The notes: generated by a model not told the origin, from the letters alone. A stretch of DNA of 64,000 nucleotides from Euhalothece natronophila Z-M001 (GCF_007904085.1 NZ_CP042326.1:2604001-2668000), one strand, 5' to 3'; positions 7,131-15,756 are shown, counted from the stretch's first letter. Numbers and translations are program-made.

Positions 7131-7619
7131 TCATTCTCCAGCTCTTGCTTTTAACAAACTAATCACTTCTTCCGATAGCCATAAACCAGAATCTTGTAAG
7201 GCTTTTAATCTTGGTGTCACTGAGGAAATTAAGCCTTTGCGCTTGGCTAAAACAATCATTGCGCCTGTTCCTAATGTAGGAATATTAAAAGTTTTTGCAC
7301 ATTTTCTTGCTGCCATATCATCTACCATTGCTGTATAGTCAAGGTGAGTGAGAGCGTAGCTAAGAACCTGTGATTCTCCAACACCTAAATCCCATGCTTC
7401 TATCTTCCGATGAACTCTTTCGAGTTTTCTATAATTAATCCATTTCGTTTTCGGTAACATCTGTGCTGCATCATCTAATTGTCCAGGGATAACAATTTCG
7501 TCCCAAACGCCTTGTGGAATAACAATTTCTTGAAACAGTTGAGGTAAAAGTTCTGCTTGATTGCTTTTAAATAAGGTGATCAACGGTGAAGCATTAACAA
7601 CCACTTTAGCTATTGCCAC
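7131..7619 (-). CDS. DUF3368 PIN-like toxin
   Basis: A 162-residue PIN-fold protein: VVVNASPLITLFK with the first acidic-site region at the N-terminus, IPQGVWDEI, DLGVGESQVLSYAL with the conserved E, and AMVDDMAARKCAK with paired aspartates, followed by IPTLGTGAMIVLAKRKGLI. These are the marks of DUF3368, a VapC-like nuclease family. It begins at GTG 7619 and overlaps the UPF0175 gene by ten bases, the standard module arrangement. Activity would be RNA cleavage; the substrate is unknown. Confidence 0.85.
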   Translation of the reverse strand: MAIAKVVVNASPLITLFKSNQAELLPQLFQEIVIPQGVWDEIVIPGQLDDAAQMLPKTKWINYRKLERVHRKIEAWDLGVGESQVLSYALTHLDYTAMVDDMAARKCAKTFNIPTLGTGAMIVLAKRKGLISSVTPRLKALQDSGLWLSEEVISLLKARAGE

Positions 7620-7864
7620 TGATTTAACTCCTCAGTTAATTCAGCTTCAGTGTATTGAAAAACAGAAACTTTGTATCGATTTAAAGCGTTGATAAAATCT
7701 GCTCTTGTTAAACCAGCAACTTCAGCACCTTTCCCTTGTGAAATTTCTCCTAATTCGTACCATTTGACAGCAGCAGCTACTCGCATTTCTTGGACAAATT
7801 CATTGGGTGCTTTGCGAAGGGCTGAAAATGCTGTTTCTGGTAGCTCTACTTCAACTTTTGCCAT
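7610..7864 (-). CDS. UPF0175 antitoxin
   Basis: An 84-residue protein of the UPF0175 family (VELPETAFSALRKAPNEFVQEMRVAAAVKWYELGEISQGKGAEVAGLTRADFINAL). It has a strand followed by helices resembling a small DNA-binding fold. It is the usual partner of DUF3368 PIN-like toxins and probably binds both the toxin and the operon promoter. The start is ATG 7864. Confidence 0.85.
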   Translation of the reverse strand: MAKVEVELPETAFSALRKAPNEFVQEMRVAAAVKWYELGEISQGKGAEVAGLTRADFINALNRYKVSVFQYTEAELTEELNQWQ

Positions 7865-8092
7865 TTTTTCAGTGATTTGACTAGATTGATGACTCTTAAC
7901 TGAATGTTAGCGTAAAAGACAAATATTGTTAGTTTTTATCTTGATGCGATGAGAAGATGCTCACGCTTTGCTCCGCCCCATTATACCGTCAGGTTAATGG
8001 GAGATGAATCGTCGCCCAAAAAAATAAAGTCCGACAGGACAACCTTAAATCTTTTGTGTTAGCATTAATTTAACCACAAAGTTTAGCATAAG

Positions 8093-8903
8093 ATGTTTGT
8101 TTTAGAGTTTAAGGTCAAAGCCAAAAAAACTCAATATCAAGCCATTGACGAAGCAATTCGGACGACTCAATTCGTACGAAATAAGTGCATTCGTTACTGG
8201 ATGGATAATCAAGGCGTTAATAAATACGCTTTGAATAAGCTCTGTAAACAATTAGCAGAGGAGTTTCCTTGGGCTAAAGAACTAAACTCTATGGCTAGAC
8301 AGTCCGCTGCTGAACGGGCTTGGTCTGCAATTAGTCGGTTCTACGATAACTGTAAAAAAGGGATTAAAGGTAAAAAGCGAGTGCTTAATTCGGAGGTCTC
8401 CTCCGAATGTAAGAAGCACTCAAGAGGATATCCTCAGTTCCAGAAAAACAACCGCAGTGTCGAGTATAAAACTTGTGGTTGGAAACTGGACTTAAACACC
8501 CGAAAGCATATAACTTTCACTGACAAAAAAGGCATTGGTCGGGTGAAATTAGTTGGAACTAGAGACCTCCATTTCTATCATCCTGATGAAATTAAACGAA
8601 TTCGATTAGTTCGTCGTGCTGATGGATATTACTGCCAATTCCTCATCAATACAGAAGTCAAAGAACAATTAGAACCAACTAAAAGAACCATAGGATTAGA
8701 TGTTGGTTTAGAATCTTTCTACACTGACTCTGATGGTCATAAAGAGCCTAATCCTCGTTTCTTTAGAGAGGGGGAACAGAAATTAAAACGGCTTCAACGC
8801 CGTCTTTCTAAGAAACAGAAAGGATCATCTAATCGAAGAAAAGCTAGACAGAAGTTAGGGAAAGCACATTTAAGAATAAGTAGGCAACGTAAAGAACATG
8901 GGA
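8093..8903 (+). CDS. tnpB: tnpB exon 1 (RNA-guided nuclease, N-terminal part)
   Basis: 270 codons plus one base, from ATG MFVLEFKVKAKKTQYQ to RQRKEHG. It contains the N-terminal beta-barrel/helical region and RuvC-I with the first catalytic aspartate in IGLDVGLESFYTDSDG. The frame is then interrupted at GGGA/GTGCGAC, where a group II intron begins. Joining base 8903 to base 14022 restores one uninterrupted frame (RQRKEHGMRLARCVVKSNDLIAYENL) that aligns with the uninterrupted tnpB at 55.98 kb. TnpB is an RNA-guided DNA nuclease that cuts at its element's excision site. The spliced product would be 397 residues. Confidence 0.8.
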
Positions 8904-9536
8904 GTGCGACTCGTTGGATGGTGAAGTGGCAGGGGTTTCATACCTCTTTTCGAGCCATCCCAGACGAAAACTCCCCTTGGAGTCCGTCTGAACTCTATCT
9001 CCTTATTGGTGAGGCTCATCTGCCAAGTCCAATCATTCCAGTGTGCGGAATGACATCGCTACCCTTATCAAAGCGTTGGTTACGTGAAGATAAAGCAGGG
9101 TAGTTAAATGTGGGATAAGTCCAAACTCTAGGACGACCTCCTGCTAGAACGTGACTATGACTAGGAGACGAACTTACGCCTGAACCATAGTAATCTTTAC
9201 CCTGAGAAAGGAGTTGACACTCAGGACACAAAAAGTGAAAACGGTTGGATTTAAGCATTGGCGTTCTTAAATCGCACATCAAAGTAACCGTCGGTGGATA
9301 GTAAGGGTCTAAGGTCACAAACAAAGGAAATAGGGAACGAGTTAACCCTTCAGATATCTCTCAGTCAAGGTCGATAGACTGAGTAGCCAAACCAAAGGCG
9401 CAAAAATCTGGGTCATCTGTCAGGATACCGAAGGGTGGGATTGAGTTAGAAGCGAACGCCCTCTATAAAAAGAGGGATATGCTGACGAACTCACTGTAAG
9501 ACAAAAGATAGAGGTACTCAGTAGAGTTGATAAGTT

Positions 9537-10490
9537 ATGAGACAGTCCTCTGGGCTAGTTACTAAATATAGACGATGGTTTTGGCTTTCCTTCTTAACCT
9601 TCCGAATGAATGACCAGACGTGGTTATGGCGGAATATAAACTGGAAGAAAGTTGAAGTCAAAGTTTTTAAGCTCCAAAAGCGCATCTATCAAGCGTCCCA
9701 ATGTGGTGATGTCAAAAAGGTTCGTAAACTCCAAAGATTGTTGTCAAAGTCCTTTTACGCAAAGCTGTTCGCAGTGAGAACCGTATCGCAGGACAACCAA
9801 GGAAAAAGAACGGCTGGTGTGGATGGTGTTAAATCGTTAACCCCTCCCGAAAGGTTGACCTTGGCTGGTTCACTTCAATTTGCAAATAAATCAAAGCCTG
9901 CTCGAAGAGTGTGGATACCAAAGCCCGATGGTTCTAAACGCGGATTAGGGATTCCGACTCTTTATGAACGGGCAAAGCAAGCTGTACTAAAAATGGCTCT
10001 AGAGCCAGAATGGGAAGCAAAGTTTGAACCTAACTCTTATGGATTCAGAAAAGGACGGGCTTGTCACGATGCCATAGAAACAATATGGAATGGATTAAGG
10101 ATTAAGGGCAAATACGTCCTAGATGCAGATACATCCAAATGTTTCGACCGTATCAACCATGATTACTTACTACAAAAATTGAATACATCTCCGACCTTCG
10201 CTCGTCAAATCAGAGCGTGGTTAAAAGCAGGGGTCGTGGATGGTGGGTCGTTATTCCCCACAGAAGAGGGGACTCCACAAGGCGGGGTCATTTCTCCGTT
10301 ATTAGCAAATATAGCCCTTCATAGCCCTTCATGGGCTAGAAACCGCAGTCAGGGAATACATTGTCAACCAACCTCCCGAAAAGGTGGGGATAAAAGGTAA
10401 ACGGGACAAATTGAGAACCCTTGACTTTGTAAGATACGCAGATGATTTTGTGTTAATGCACTGGAATCGGGAAATTATGGAGGAATGTAA
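9537..10490 (+). pseudogene. ltrA: Group II intron reverse transcriptase, N-terminal part, frameshifted
   Basis: Reverse transcriptase blocks are clear: KRTAGVDGVKSL, RRVWIPKPDGSKRGLGIPT, GFRKGRACHDAI, VLDADTSKCFDRI (first catalytic aspartates) and GTPQGGVISPLLANI. At 10311-10330 the ten bases ATAGCCCTTC occur twice in tandem, shifting the frame and giving a stop at 10398-10400. Removing one copy restores HGLETAVREYIVNQPPEKVG...TLDFVRYADDFVLMHWNREIMEEC, including the YADD active site. The gene then stops against an IS630 element at about 10491 and resumes at 13093. MNDQTWLW at 9606 is a plausible alternative start. Confidence 0.9.
10311..10330. repeat. 10-bp tandem duplication causing the RT frameshift
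   Basis: ATAGCCCTTC at 10311-10320 is repeated directly at 10321-10330. Ten is not a multiple of three, so the frame changes immediately after the conserved RT block LLANIALH. Deleting one unit restores the family sequence through the YADD motif. Confidence 0.9.
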
Positions 10491-10500
10491 TATGAAATAT

Positions 10501-11093
10501 CTAAATGTTTGCTACAGATAAAGCATTGAGAATAAAGTCCCATCCAGTGATCTGAGTAATCACTTGAGAACTTAATTTTGATAAGATTTTGGAAAGTCGC
10601 TTTCTTAAATCATCTAAATCGGGAAAGAATTCCCATTTCAAAGGTTTCTTAATTTCTTGCCATAATCGTTCAATGGGATTAACTTCTGGGGAATAAGGTG
10701 GTTGGAAAATTAAAATGACATTATCAGGAAGTTGTAACTCTAACCAAGTATGGCAACGACTGTTATCAACTTGTATTAAGTGTAAATCGTCAGGATATTC
10801 TTGAGCAAACCAGCTTAAATACTGCTCAAAGCAAAGACCATCAAGATGAGAAAATTCTCTGAAAAAATTCTCTCCCGTTCTCGGTTCCACTAAACCGTAC
10901 AACCATAAATAATCAAACTTCCACTGTTTTTTTCCTGTCGGTTGAATTCCTTTACCTGTAATTTTTGTATCGTGAAGTGTGATTAACCCGATTCGAGATT
11001 CATCTTGGCACCAATATCTAATGTTTTGATATCGTTTAACCTTTTCTGAATTAGCTTCTAGTTGGGTTGTAACAATTTCACTTAGTTTTTTTT
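10501..11093 (-). CDS. IS630 transposase, catalytic part (orfB, reached by -1 frameshift)
   Basis: Read from the A8 slippery run, the frame gives KLSEIVTTQLEANSEKVKRY and then YWCQDESRIGLITLHD with the first catalytic aspartate. Next come LWLYGLVEPRTGENFF, LHLIQVDNSRCH with the second aspartate, and PPYSPEVNPIERLWQEIKK with the glutamate. The DDE triad is complete. No independent good start is seen at the frame's beginning, so expression as a fusion with orfA is expected. An internal ATG at 10902 would miss the first aspartate. Confidence 0.85.
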
Positions 11094-11570
11094 AAAAGCT
11101 TCCGGTGCTCCCAATTCCTGTTTGCTATGAACTGGACGTGGCACTTTCAGTTTTCCTTCTAAACCATAGCGGACTCGTTTATGAACAGCACTATAACTAA
11201 TATCAATATCTTGAATTAACTGAAGCCATGTTTGAATTTCCTTATAACTAGAAAATCCTTCTGGATCTTCTAGTTCTTGGATTAATTTTTTTTCTACTGA
11301 TGGCGTGATTTTAGGGACTCGCCCAGGACTTTTCTTAACTTCTAAAAGACCTTTGAGACCTCCTTTGCGATATTTACTGAGCCATCTTGATACTGTCGTT
11401 CGGTGTTTTCCGATTAGGGAGGCGAGCGCGCCGGTACTTCTGACTTGGTTCGTTTTCAGCCAATACAAGACTTGGATTCGTTCTTTGACTTCACTGTTTT
11501 GGGAGAAGTTGAGCTGTTTTTTAAGCTCTTGAGCTGACTCGGCAATCTCAATTTTAATGACACCTGCCAT
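11082..11570 (-). CDS. IS630 transposase, DNA-binding part (orfA)
   Basis: 162 residues with a helix-turn-helix region (ALASLIGKHRTTVSRWLSKYRKGGLKGLLEV) and a second winged-helix-like part (YKEIQTWLQLIQDIDISYSAVHKRVRYGL). It ends at TAA just after an eight-A run (minus strand; T8 at 11086-11093). Minus-one slippage on that run continues into the catalytic frame. Programmed frameshifting of this kind is well known in IS630-family elements, so the transposase may be fully functional. Confidence 0.85.
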   Translation of the reverse strand: MAGVIKIEIAESAQELKKQLNFSQNSEVKERIQVLYWLKTNQVRSTGALASLIGKHRTTVSRWLSKYRKGGLKGLLEVKKSPGRVPKITPSVEKKLIQELEDPEGFSSYKEIQTWLQLIQDIDISYSAVHKRVRYGLEGKLKVPRPVHSKQELGAPEAFKKN

Positions 11571-11635
11571 AGCTAATCTCGATTACTAACAATCTCTCCC
11601 TCTATTTGTAGCATACACAGTTCCATTTCATATAA

Positions 11636-13087
11636 CCCTCTTTTGTCATTTTCCGAGATAAAATGATAAGAAAGGAAAAGTAAGAATAAAGAGGGAAGCG
11701 ACTGCTCATGATGGATGTAGCTTTACAGATTCGTCAACACCTACCGCGAGACCCAGAACCTACTAGCGCGATCGTAGACAACTATTGTGGTTACTATCAA
11801 GACCTGTTTCAAGATGTGAGAAATTATGAATGCTTTAAATTTTTACATTTAGGACTCATCGCACCGATTAAACGAAAATCTCTACCAGAAATTGCCAAAG
11901 TCGTCGGGATTACTTCTGCACAATCTCTACATCACTTCCTTGCTAACTCACCTTGGTCAGTAGAACAATTAAGAGAAAGAAGATTACAAAAAACTAAAGA
12001 AGCCTTAAAGGGAAAAGCAATCACCGTCATTATTGATGAAACTGGAGATAGAAAGAAGGGAAATCGTACCGATTATGTCGCTAGACAATACTTAGGAAGT
12101 TTGGGCAAAATTGACCAAGGAATCGTCTCGGTCAATGCTTATGGAGTGTATCAAGATATCACTTTCCCCTTAAAGTTTAAGGTATTTAAGCCCAAAGGAA
12201 CTCTCAAACCAGGGGATAAATACCAAACCAAGATTGAATTAGCCATAGAACTGATTCAAGAGTTAATTGATTTTGGCTTTAACATTGACCTAGTTTTAGC
12301 AGATAGCTTGTATGGAGAAAGTAGCAATTTCATCAATACTTTAACTCACTATCAGCTCTCCTATGTAGTAGCAATTAGAAGTAATCATAGTGTCCTACTG
12401 CCCCCAGGACAAAGGGTAAGAGCCAATAAATGGTGTCAATTTACTCGCACCTTTAGTGATAACAGTTCCGAAACCAGATACATTCGAGAAATTGTTTATG
12501 GCAAGAGACGAAAAATCACTTATTGGGATCTCACCACTGACCCAGAAACTTTGCCCAGTAATGGGACCTCTTTTGTTATGACCAATCTTCAAGGGAAGGT
12601 CAAGAAAAAACTAGGAGACCTTTACGGTTTAAGAACTTGGGTGGAATATGGATTTCGCCAATGTAAGCAAGAATTGGGTTGGAAAGATTATCGTTTCACC
12701 AAGTTTTCTGAGATCGAGAAGTGGTGGGAAATCATTTACTGTGTTTATTTAATGGTGAGCTTACAAACGCCAGGTTTTAGCTCTTTTGAGCAAGATGAAG
12801 ACAGTGATGATAAGACACAACCATCAACAAGTAATAATTCTCCTCAACATCCCAATTGGAGGAAGGGAAATAGCTGGAAAGATGCCTTACATAACCTACG
12901 TTTAGTTATGGAACCATGGTTCTTATTTTGGTTAGTTGTCCCTTGGCTAGAGATGTTTAATAATGACCACTTATTATTGGGGTTTCAGCATTTATTTTCT
13001 TCTGTTCATCAAGTTAAAATAGGTTTTTAAGAGTTGATTAGAACTCATTATTTTTTACTTCTTGCTTCGGAAAGTGACAAAAGAGGG
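11636..13087 (+). mobile_element. IS701-like insertion sequence inside the RT gene
   Basis: The ends are near-perfect inverted repeats: CCCTCTTTTGTCATTTTCC on the left and the reverse complement of CCCTCTTTTGTCACTTTCC on the right. ATAA flanks both sides (11632-11635 and 13088-13091), giving a 4-bp target duplication as in the IS701 family. The element is 1452 bp and holds one intact transposase gene. It splits the intron's RT gene between the YADD block and the maturase domain. Confidence 0.85.
11708..13030 (+). CDS. IS701-family DDE transposase
   Basis: A 440-residue transposase: N-terminal region FKFLHLGLIAPIKRKSLPEIAK and QSLHHFLANSPWSVEQLRERR, then VIIDETGDRKKGNRTDYVARQYLGSLGKI with the first catalytic aspartate, IDLVLADSLYGES with the second, and a late glutamate in LRTWVEYGFRQCKQELGWKDYRFT. 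This matches IS701 transposases common in cyanobacteria. The frame is complete, so the IS is probably still active. It reads in the direction of the host intron. Confidence 0.9.
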   Translation: MMDVALQIRQHLPRDPEPTSAIVDNYCGYYQDLFQDVRNYECFKFLHLGLIAPIKRKSLPEIAKVVGITSAQSLHHFLANSPWSVEQLRERRLQKTKEALKGKAITVIIDETGDRKKGNRTDYVARQYLGSLGKIDQGIVSVNAYGVYQDITFPLKFKVFKPKGTLKPGDKYQTKIELAIELIQELIDFGFNIDLVLADSLYGESSNFINTLTHYQLSYVVAIRSNHSVLLPPGQRVRANKWCQFTRTFSDNSSETRYIREIVYGKRRKITYWDLTTDPETLPSNGTSFVMTNLQGKVKKKLGDLYGLRTWVEYGFRQCKQELGWKDYRFTKFSEIEKWWEIIYCVYLMVSLQTPGFSSFEQDEDSDDKTQPSTSNNSPQHPNWRKGNSWKDALHNLRLVMEPWFLFWLVVPWLEMFNNDHLLLGFQHLFSSVHQVKIGF

Positions 13088-13092
13088 ATAAA

Positions 13093-13923
13093 GTAATAAT
13101 TGAGGATTTTCTCTCTAAAATTGGTTGTGAACTGAAACCATCGAAAACACGCCTTTGCCATACCGCCAAAACTGTAGAAGATGATACAGTGGGTTTCGAC
13201 TTTTTGGGATTCACAATACGACAGTATGAGGTAGGAAAACATCAGCATGGCAAGAAAAAATCTAATTTAATGACAATAATCAAGCCCTCGGACGAAAAGG
13301 TGAAGCTACATTATCAAAAGCTGGCTGATACCATCGACCGTCATCAAGCATCAAAACAGATAGATTTAATTAAAGAATTAAATCCTATCATCAAAGGATG
13401 GTCTAATTATTACTCAGCCTGCTGTAGTTTTGAAACCTTTACAGACCTAGACTATAAAATATGGTCAAAACTTCGTCGATGGGCAAAACGCCGACACCCC
13501 AATAAAGACTGGGAATGGGTAACTAAGAAATACTGGAGACAAGCTGTTGAAGGTAGGAAAGATAAATGGGTCTTCTCGTTAACAGATGGACTCTACCTAG
13601 AAAAGCATAGCTGGACACCACATAAAGATTACGTGAAAGTGAAAGGAGATGCTTCACCGTTCAATGGGGACTGGCGTTATTGGAGTTCCAAAATGGGTTC
13701 ATATCCTGACGTAAAGGTTGAAGTTGCAAAACTTCTTAAAACCCAAAAAGGAAAGTGTGCAATTTGCGGACTACACTTCCAAGATGGAGACTTGTGGGAG
13801 GTTGACCATATAACGCCTCGTAGTAAAAAGGGTAAGAACACCCTAAGCAATAAACAACTTCTCCATCGACACTGCCATGATGTAAAATCTCGTAATGATG
13901 GTAGTTACGAGGGATGTGCCTAA
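13093..13923 (+). pseudogene. ltrA: Group II intron maturase domain and HNH endonuclease, detached C-terminal part
   Basis: The frame resumes directly after the IS701-like element as VIIEDFLSKIGCELKPSKTRLCH, then FDFLGFTIRQYEV. The maturase (GIIM) domain follows (IKELNPIIKGWSNYYSACCS), and then an HNH nuclease: CAICGLHFQDGDLWEVDHITPRS and LLHRHCHD. It lacks a start of its own. The complete protein would have been an RT-maturase-endonuclease that promotes intron splicing and retrohoming. Separation from the RT domain and the upstream frameshift make it non-functional as an intact protein. Confidence 0.9.
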
Positions 13924-13946
13924 TGACAATAGGTTGTCTTAGAGAG

Positions 13947-13980
13947 GAGCGAAGTGAAGGGAAACTTTCATGCTTCGTTC
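13947..13980 (+). ncRNA. Group II intron domain V, intron 1
   Basis: A 34-nt hairpin: GAGCGAAG pairs with CTTCGTTC, then a two-base bulge region and an upper stem capped by a GGAAA loop. Length, AGC triad and position about 40 nt before the 3' splice site fit domain V, the catalytic core of group II ribozymes. Confidence 0.85.
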
Positions 13981-14021
13981 TGAAGACCAGTAGGGAGGGC
14001 GACTTCCCTGCTGAGTTTAAC

Positions 14022-14404
14022 TGAGACTGGCGCGTTGCGTAGTGAAGTCTAACGACCTCATCGCCTATGAAAACTTAAGTGTGTCTAACATGGTTAAGAA
14101 CCACTGTCTCGCTAAGTCAATCTCAGATGTAGGCTGGTATCAATTCCGAGTCTGGTTAGAGTATTTTGCACAAAAGTTTGGGAAAGTAGCGGTGGCTGTT
14201 CCTCCTCACTACACTTCTCAAGAATGCTCTAACTGTGGTCGAATTGTGAAAAAGTCTCTATCAACTAGAACCCATGCTTGTCAGTGTGGGACTAAATTGG
14301 ATAGAGATGAAAATGCCGCGATTAACATTCTGAGAGAAGGACTCCGTACAGTCGGGCGGACTGGAACGGCCCCCTCTCTTTCTCCCCCAGTGGGGGAGAT
14401 GTAA
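14022..14404 (+). CDS. tnpB: tnpB exon 2 (RNA-guided nuclease, C-terminal part)
   Basis: It resumes the tnpB frame directly after the intron: MRLARCVVKSNDLIAYENL with the RuvC-II glutamate. The zinc ribbon CSNCGRIVKKS...HACQCG follows, and then RuvC-III aspartate in DRDENAAINIL. It ends in TVGRTGTAPSLSPPVGEM, continuing into the right-end region. All three RuvC acidic residues are therefore present across the two exons. A GTG at 14042 could be called as a separate start, but the upstream codons in frame show this is an exon, not an independent gene. Confidence 0.8.
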
Positions 14405-14505
14405 GAGGGGGAAACGCTTGTGGAGAGACCCGCCTCTACTTCAGTTGTTTCCGAACAATTGGGGCAAGCGGACTCGTCTGCTGGAAACCTAGTTTCTAGT
14501 AGTTA

Positions 14506-14554
14506 GAAGCAAGAATCTCCCACTATAATCTCTGATTTAGTGGGAGAGCGTCAA
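14506..14554 (+). other. tnpB element right end with hairpin
   Basis: AGAAGCAAGAATC, then CTCCCACTA...TAGTGGGAG forming a hairpin, then AGCGTCAA. The same layout follows the 55.98-kb tnpB. In IS200/IS605 elements the right end doubles as the 3' part of the TnpB guide RNA, with the bases just past the end acting as guide. Confidence 0.6.
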
Positions 14555-14589
14555 CCTCGTTACCTGAATCCGCAAAAAGATGATCACTT

Positions 14590-14845
14590 GATAATAATCG
14601 CTGTTTTGGGATGAGGAGGGAAGCGCGATTAGGCTATCGCCTATGCTACGCAAACGGGGTTTGGGATGAGAAGGAAAGCGCGATCGGGGTTTGGATGAAG
14701 GGGGAAGCGCGATCGGGATTTTGGATGATGAAGGGAGTAGCGCGATCGCTATTTTTGGGGGATGGGGAAGGAAGCGCGATCGGGTTTTGGGATGAGATGA
14801 GGAGCGCGATGTAGCGAAGCTACTTGCCTACGGCAATCGGGTTAA
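14590..14845. repeat. HIP1-cored repeat array 6
   Basis: Six or seven units. Plain GCGCGATCGGG cores alternate with one TAGGC-TATC-GCCTA insertion and one GTAGC-GAA-GCTAC/TTGCC-TAC-GGCAA insertion; spacers are TTTTGGGATGAG-like. It ends at the stop codon of the DUF2887 gene. Confidence 0.75.
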
Positions 14846-15681
14846 GATTGTTTTTTCTTGTTAGCCTCCTTTTTTACCATCTCTAGAGGTAAATCCAACC
14901 ACTGCGCGATCGTATTTAACTCAACACCAGAGTCTAGCATTCTTGATACTGCCTCTAGCTTCCCTTCCTGTTTCCCTTCTAGTTTTCCTTCCTGTTTCCC
15001 TTCTAGTTTCCCTTCCTGTTTCCCTTCCGTAAACACTTCTTGATAAAATCTTGTCTGTTTTAAATCATCAACCCCTAACATGGCAGCAATCTCCTTCCGA
15101 CTCATTTTTGGAAACTTATAAACCATAATACTCTCGATTAAGTCTATAATATCATTTCTGAGTTTTGTCTCCTTTACTTCTCTAGAAACTGACTCTAATA
15201 GCCTTTGCGCTTGTTGTGAAACTTCCGTTTCTTTTGAAGTAATTAATTTCACTAAGCGCACTCCCAAAGGACAATTTTCTCCTTCCTCTAATTCATCAAG
15301 ATAAATTCGCCTCACTTGCTCCAAATTTAACAACGGTTGGAAATGAGGTTCACTATTTCTTTCTATAGTGCGAGTCGGATAAATCACTACTACTTGCCAA
15401 GGATGCACAGGCTGATATTGTTTGATATATAGAAAAAGTTCAGAAAAAATGCGAGAATAAAGTTGCTCATCAGGTTGGAACTGCACTTCTACCACATAAA
15501 ATGGGTCTTTTTTGTTGCCACTGCTAGGAAAAAAGATACCGTCAATGCGAAACGCTAATTGCTTAACTTCTACCGAGGTAAACTGATAATTGCAATCAGC
15601 TTGAGATGAACCAGAAAGAAGTTCAAAAAATAATTGCGGTCGTATTTGGAATAATCGGTAAAAAAGGCTGTCTGTCTTCAA
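14842..15681 (-). CDS. Rpn/DUF2887-family PD-(D/E)XK nuclease-like protein
   Basis: A 279-residue member of the cyanobacterial DUF2887/Rpn group: KTDSLFYRLFQIRPQLFFELL at the start, FRIDGIFFP with the active-site aspartate, and FYVVEVQFQPDEQLYSRIFSELF with the E-x-Q pair. Later come a helical region and MSRKEIAAMLGVDD. Near the C-terminus the octapeptide EGKQEGKL is repeated three times (24-bp DNA units at about 14960-15030). The family is linked to recombination-promoting nucleases. It is often found near mobile and toxin-antitoxin genes, as here. Confidence 0.8.
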   Translation of the reverse strand: MKTDSLFYRLFQIRPQLFFELLSGSSQADCNYQFTSVEVKQLAFRIDGIFFPSSGNKKDPFYVVEVQFQPDEQLYSRIFSELFLYIKQYQPVHPWQVVVIYPTRTIERNSEPHFQPLLNLEQVRRIYLDELEEGENCPLGVRLVKLITSKETEVSQQAQRLLESVSREVKETKLRNDIIDLIESIMVYKFPKMSRKEIAAMLGVDDLKQTRFYQEVFTEGKQEGKLEGKQEGKLEGKQEGKLEAVSRMLDSGVELNTIAQWLDLPLEMVKKEANKKKQS

Positions 15682-15756
15682 CTTCTTGGATTTAGTAGCA
15701 GTTAATTATCGTTTTAGGTTATCACACCTTTAGTCATAATGAAGTTAATCGCTACT

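Larger units (their letters stand above)
10491..11632 (-). mobile_element. IS630-family insertion sequence
   Basis: The left end TATGAAATATCTAAATG with TTTGCTACAGATA and the right end, read in reverse as TATGAAATGGAACTGTG with TATGCTACAAATA, form partial inverted repeats. TA stands at both borders, the standard IS630 target duplication. Inside are two overlapping reading frames on the minus strand encoding one transposase by frameshifting. The right border lies only 4 bp from the left inverted repeat of the IS701-like element. Confidence 0.8.
8904..14021 (+). mobile_element. Group II intron inserted in tnpB, itself carrying two ISs
   Basis: The 5' end GTGCGAC (8904) fits the GUGYG consensus. 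Domain V is the 34-nt hairpin at 13947-13980, beginning GAGCGAAG with the AGC triad and ending CTTCGTTC. Domain VI follows (CAGTAGGGA...TCCCTGCTG with an unpaired A), and the intron ends in AC at 14021. Splicing these ends joins the tnpB exons exactly in frame. The RT-maturase-HNH gene lies in domain IV but is broken. Without the IS insertions the intron would be about 2.5 kb, normal size. The RNA core looks intact, so splicing would depend on a maturase supplied in trans. Confidence 0.85.
7921..14554 (+). mobile_element. tnpB-only IS200/IS605-type element interrupted by a group II intron
   Basis: The element carries only tnpB; no tnpA (Y1 transposase) is present. The right end is recognisable: AGAAGCAAGAATCTCCC, a hairpin ending in GTGGGAGAGCGTCAA (14506-14554). 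It matches the right end after the 55.98-kb tnpB (AAGAATCCCCC...GGAGTGTCAA). The left boundary is uncertain and lies somewhere in the 170 bp before the tnpB ATG. Removing the intron at 8904-14021 leaves an element of about 1.5 kb, normal for tnpB-only members. Confidence 0.6.

Noticed and set aside
9016-9324. 102-codon minus-strand open frame inside the intron
   Set aside because: Lies in the structured 5' RNA domains of the group II intron; opposite strand, no family match.
14042-14404. Independent small zinc-ribbon gene
   Set aside because: It is tnpB exon 2; the frame extends upstream to the intron border and joins exon 1 in frame.
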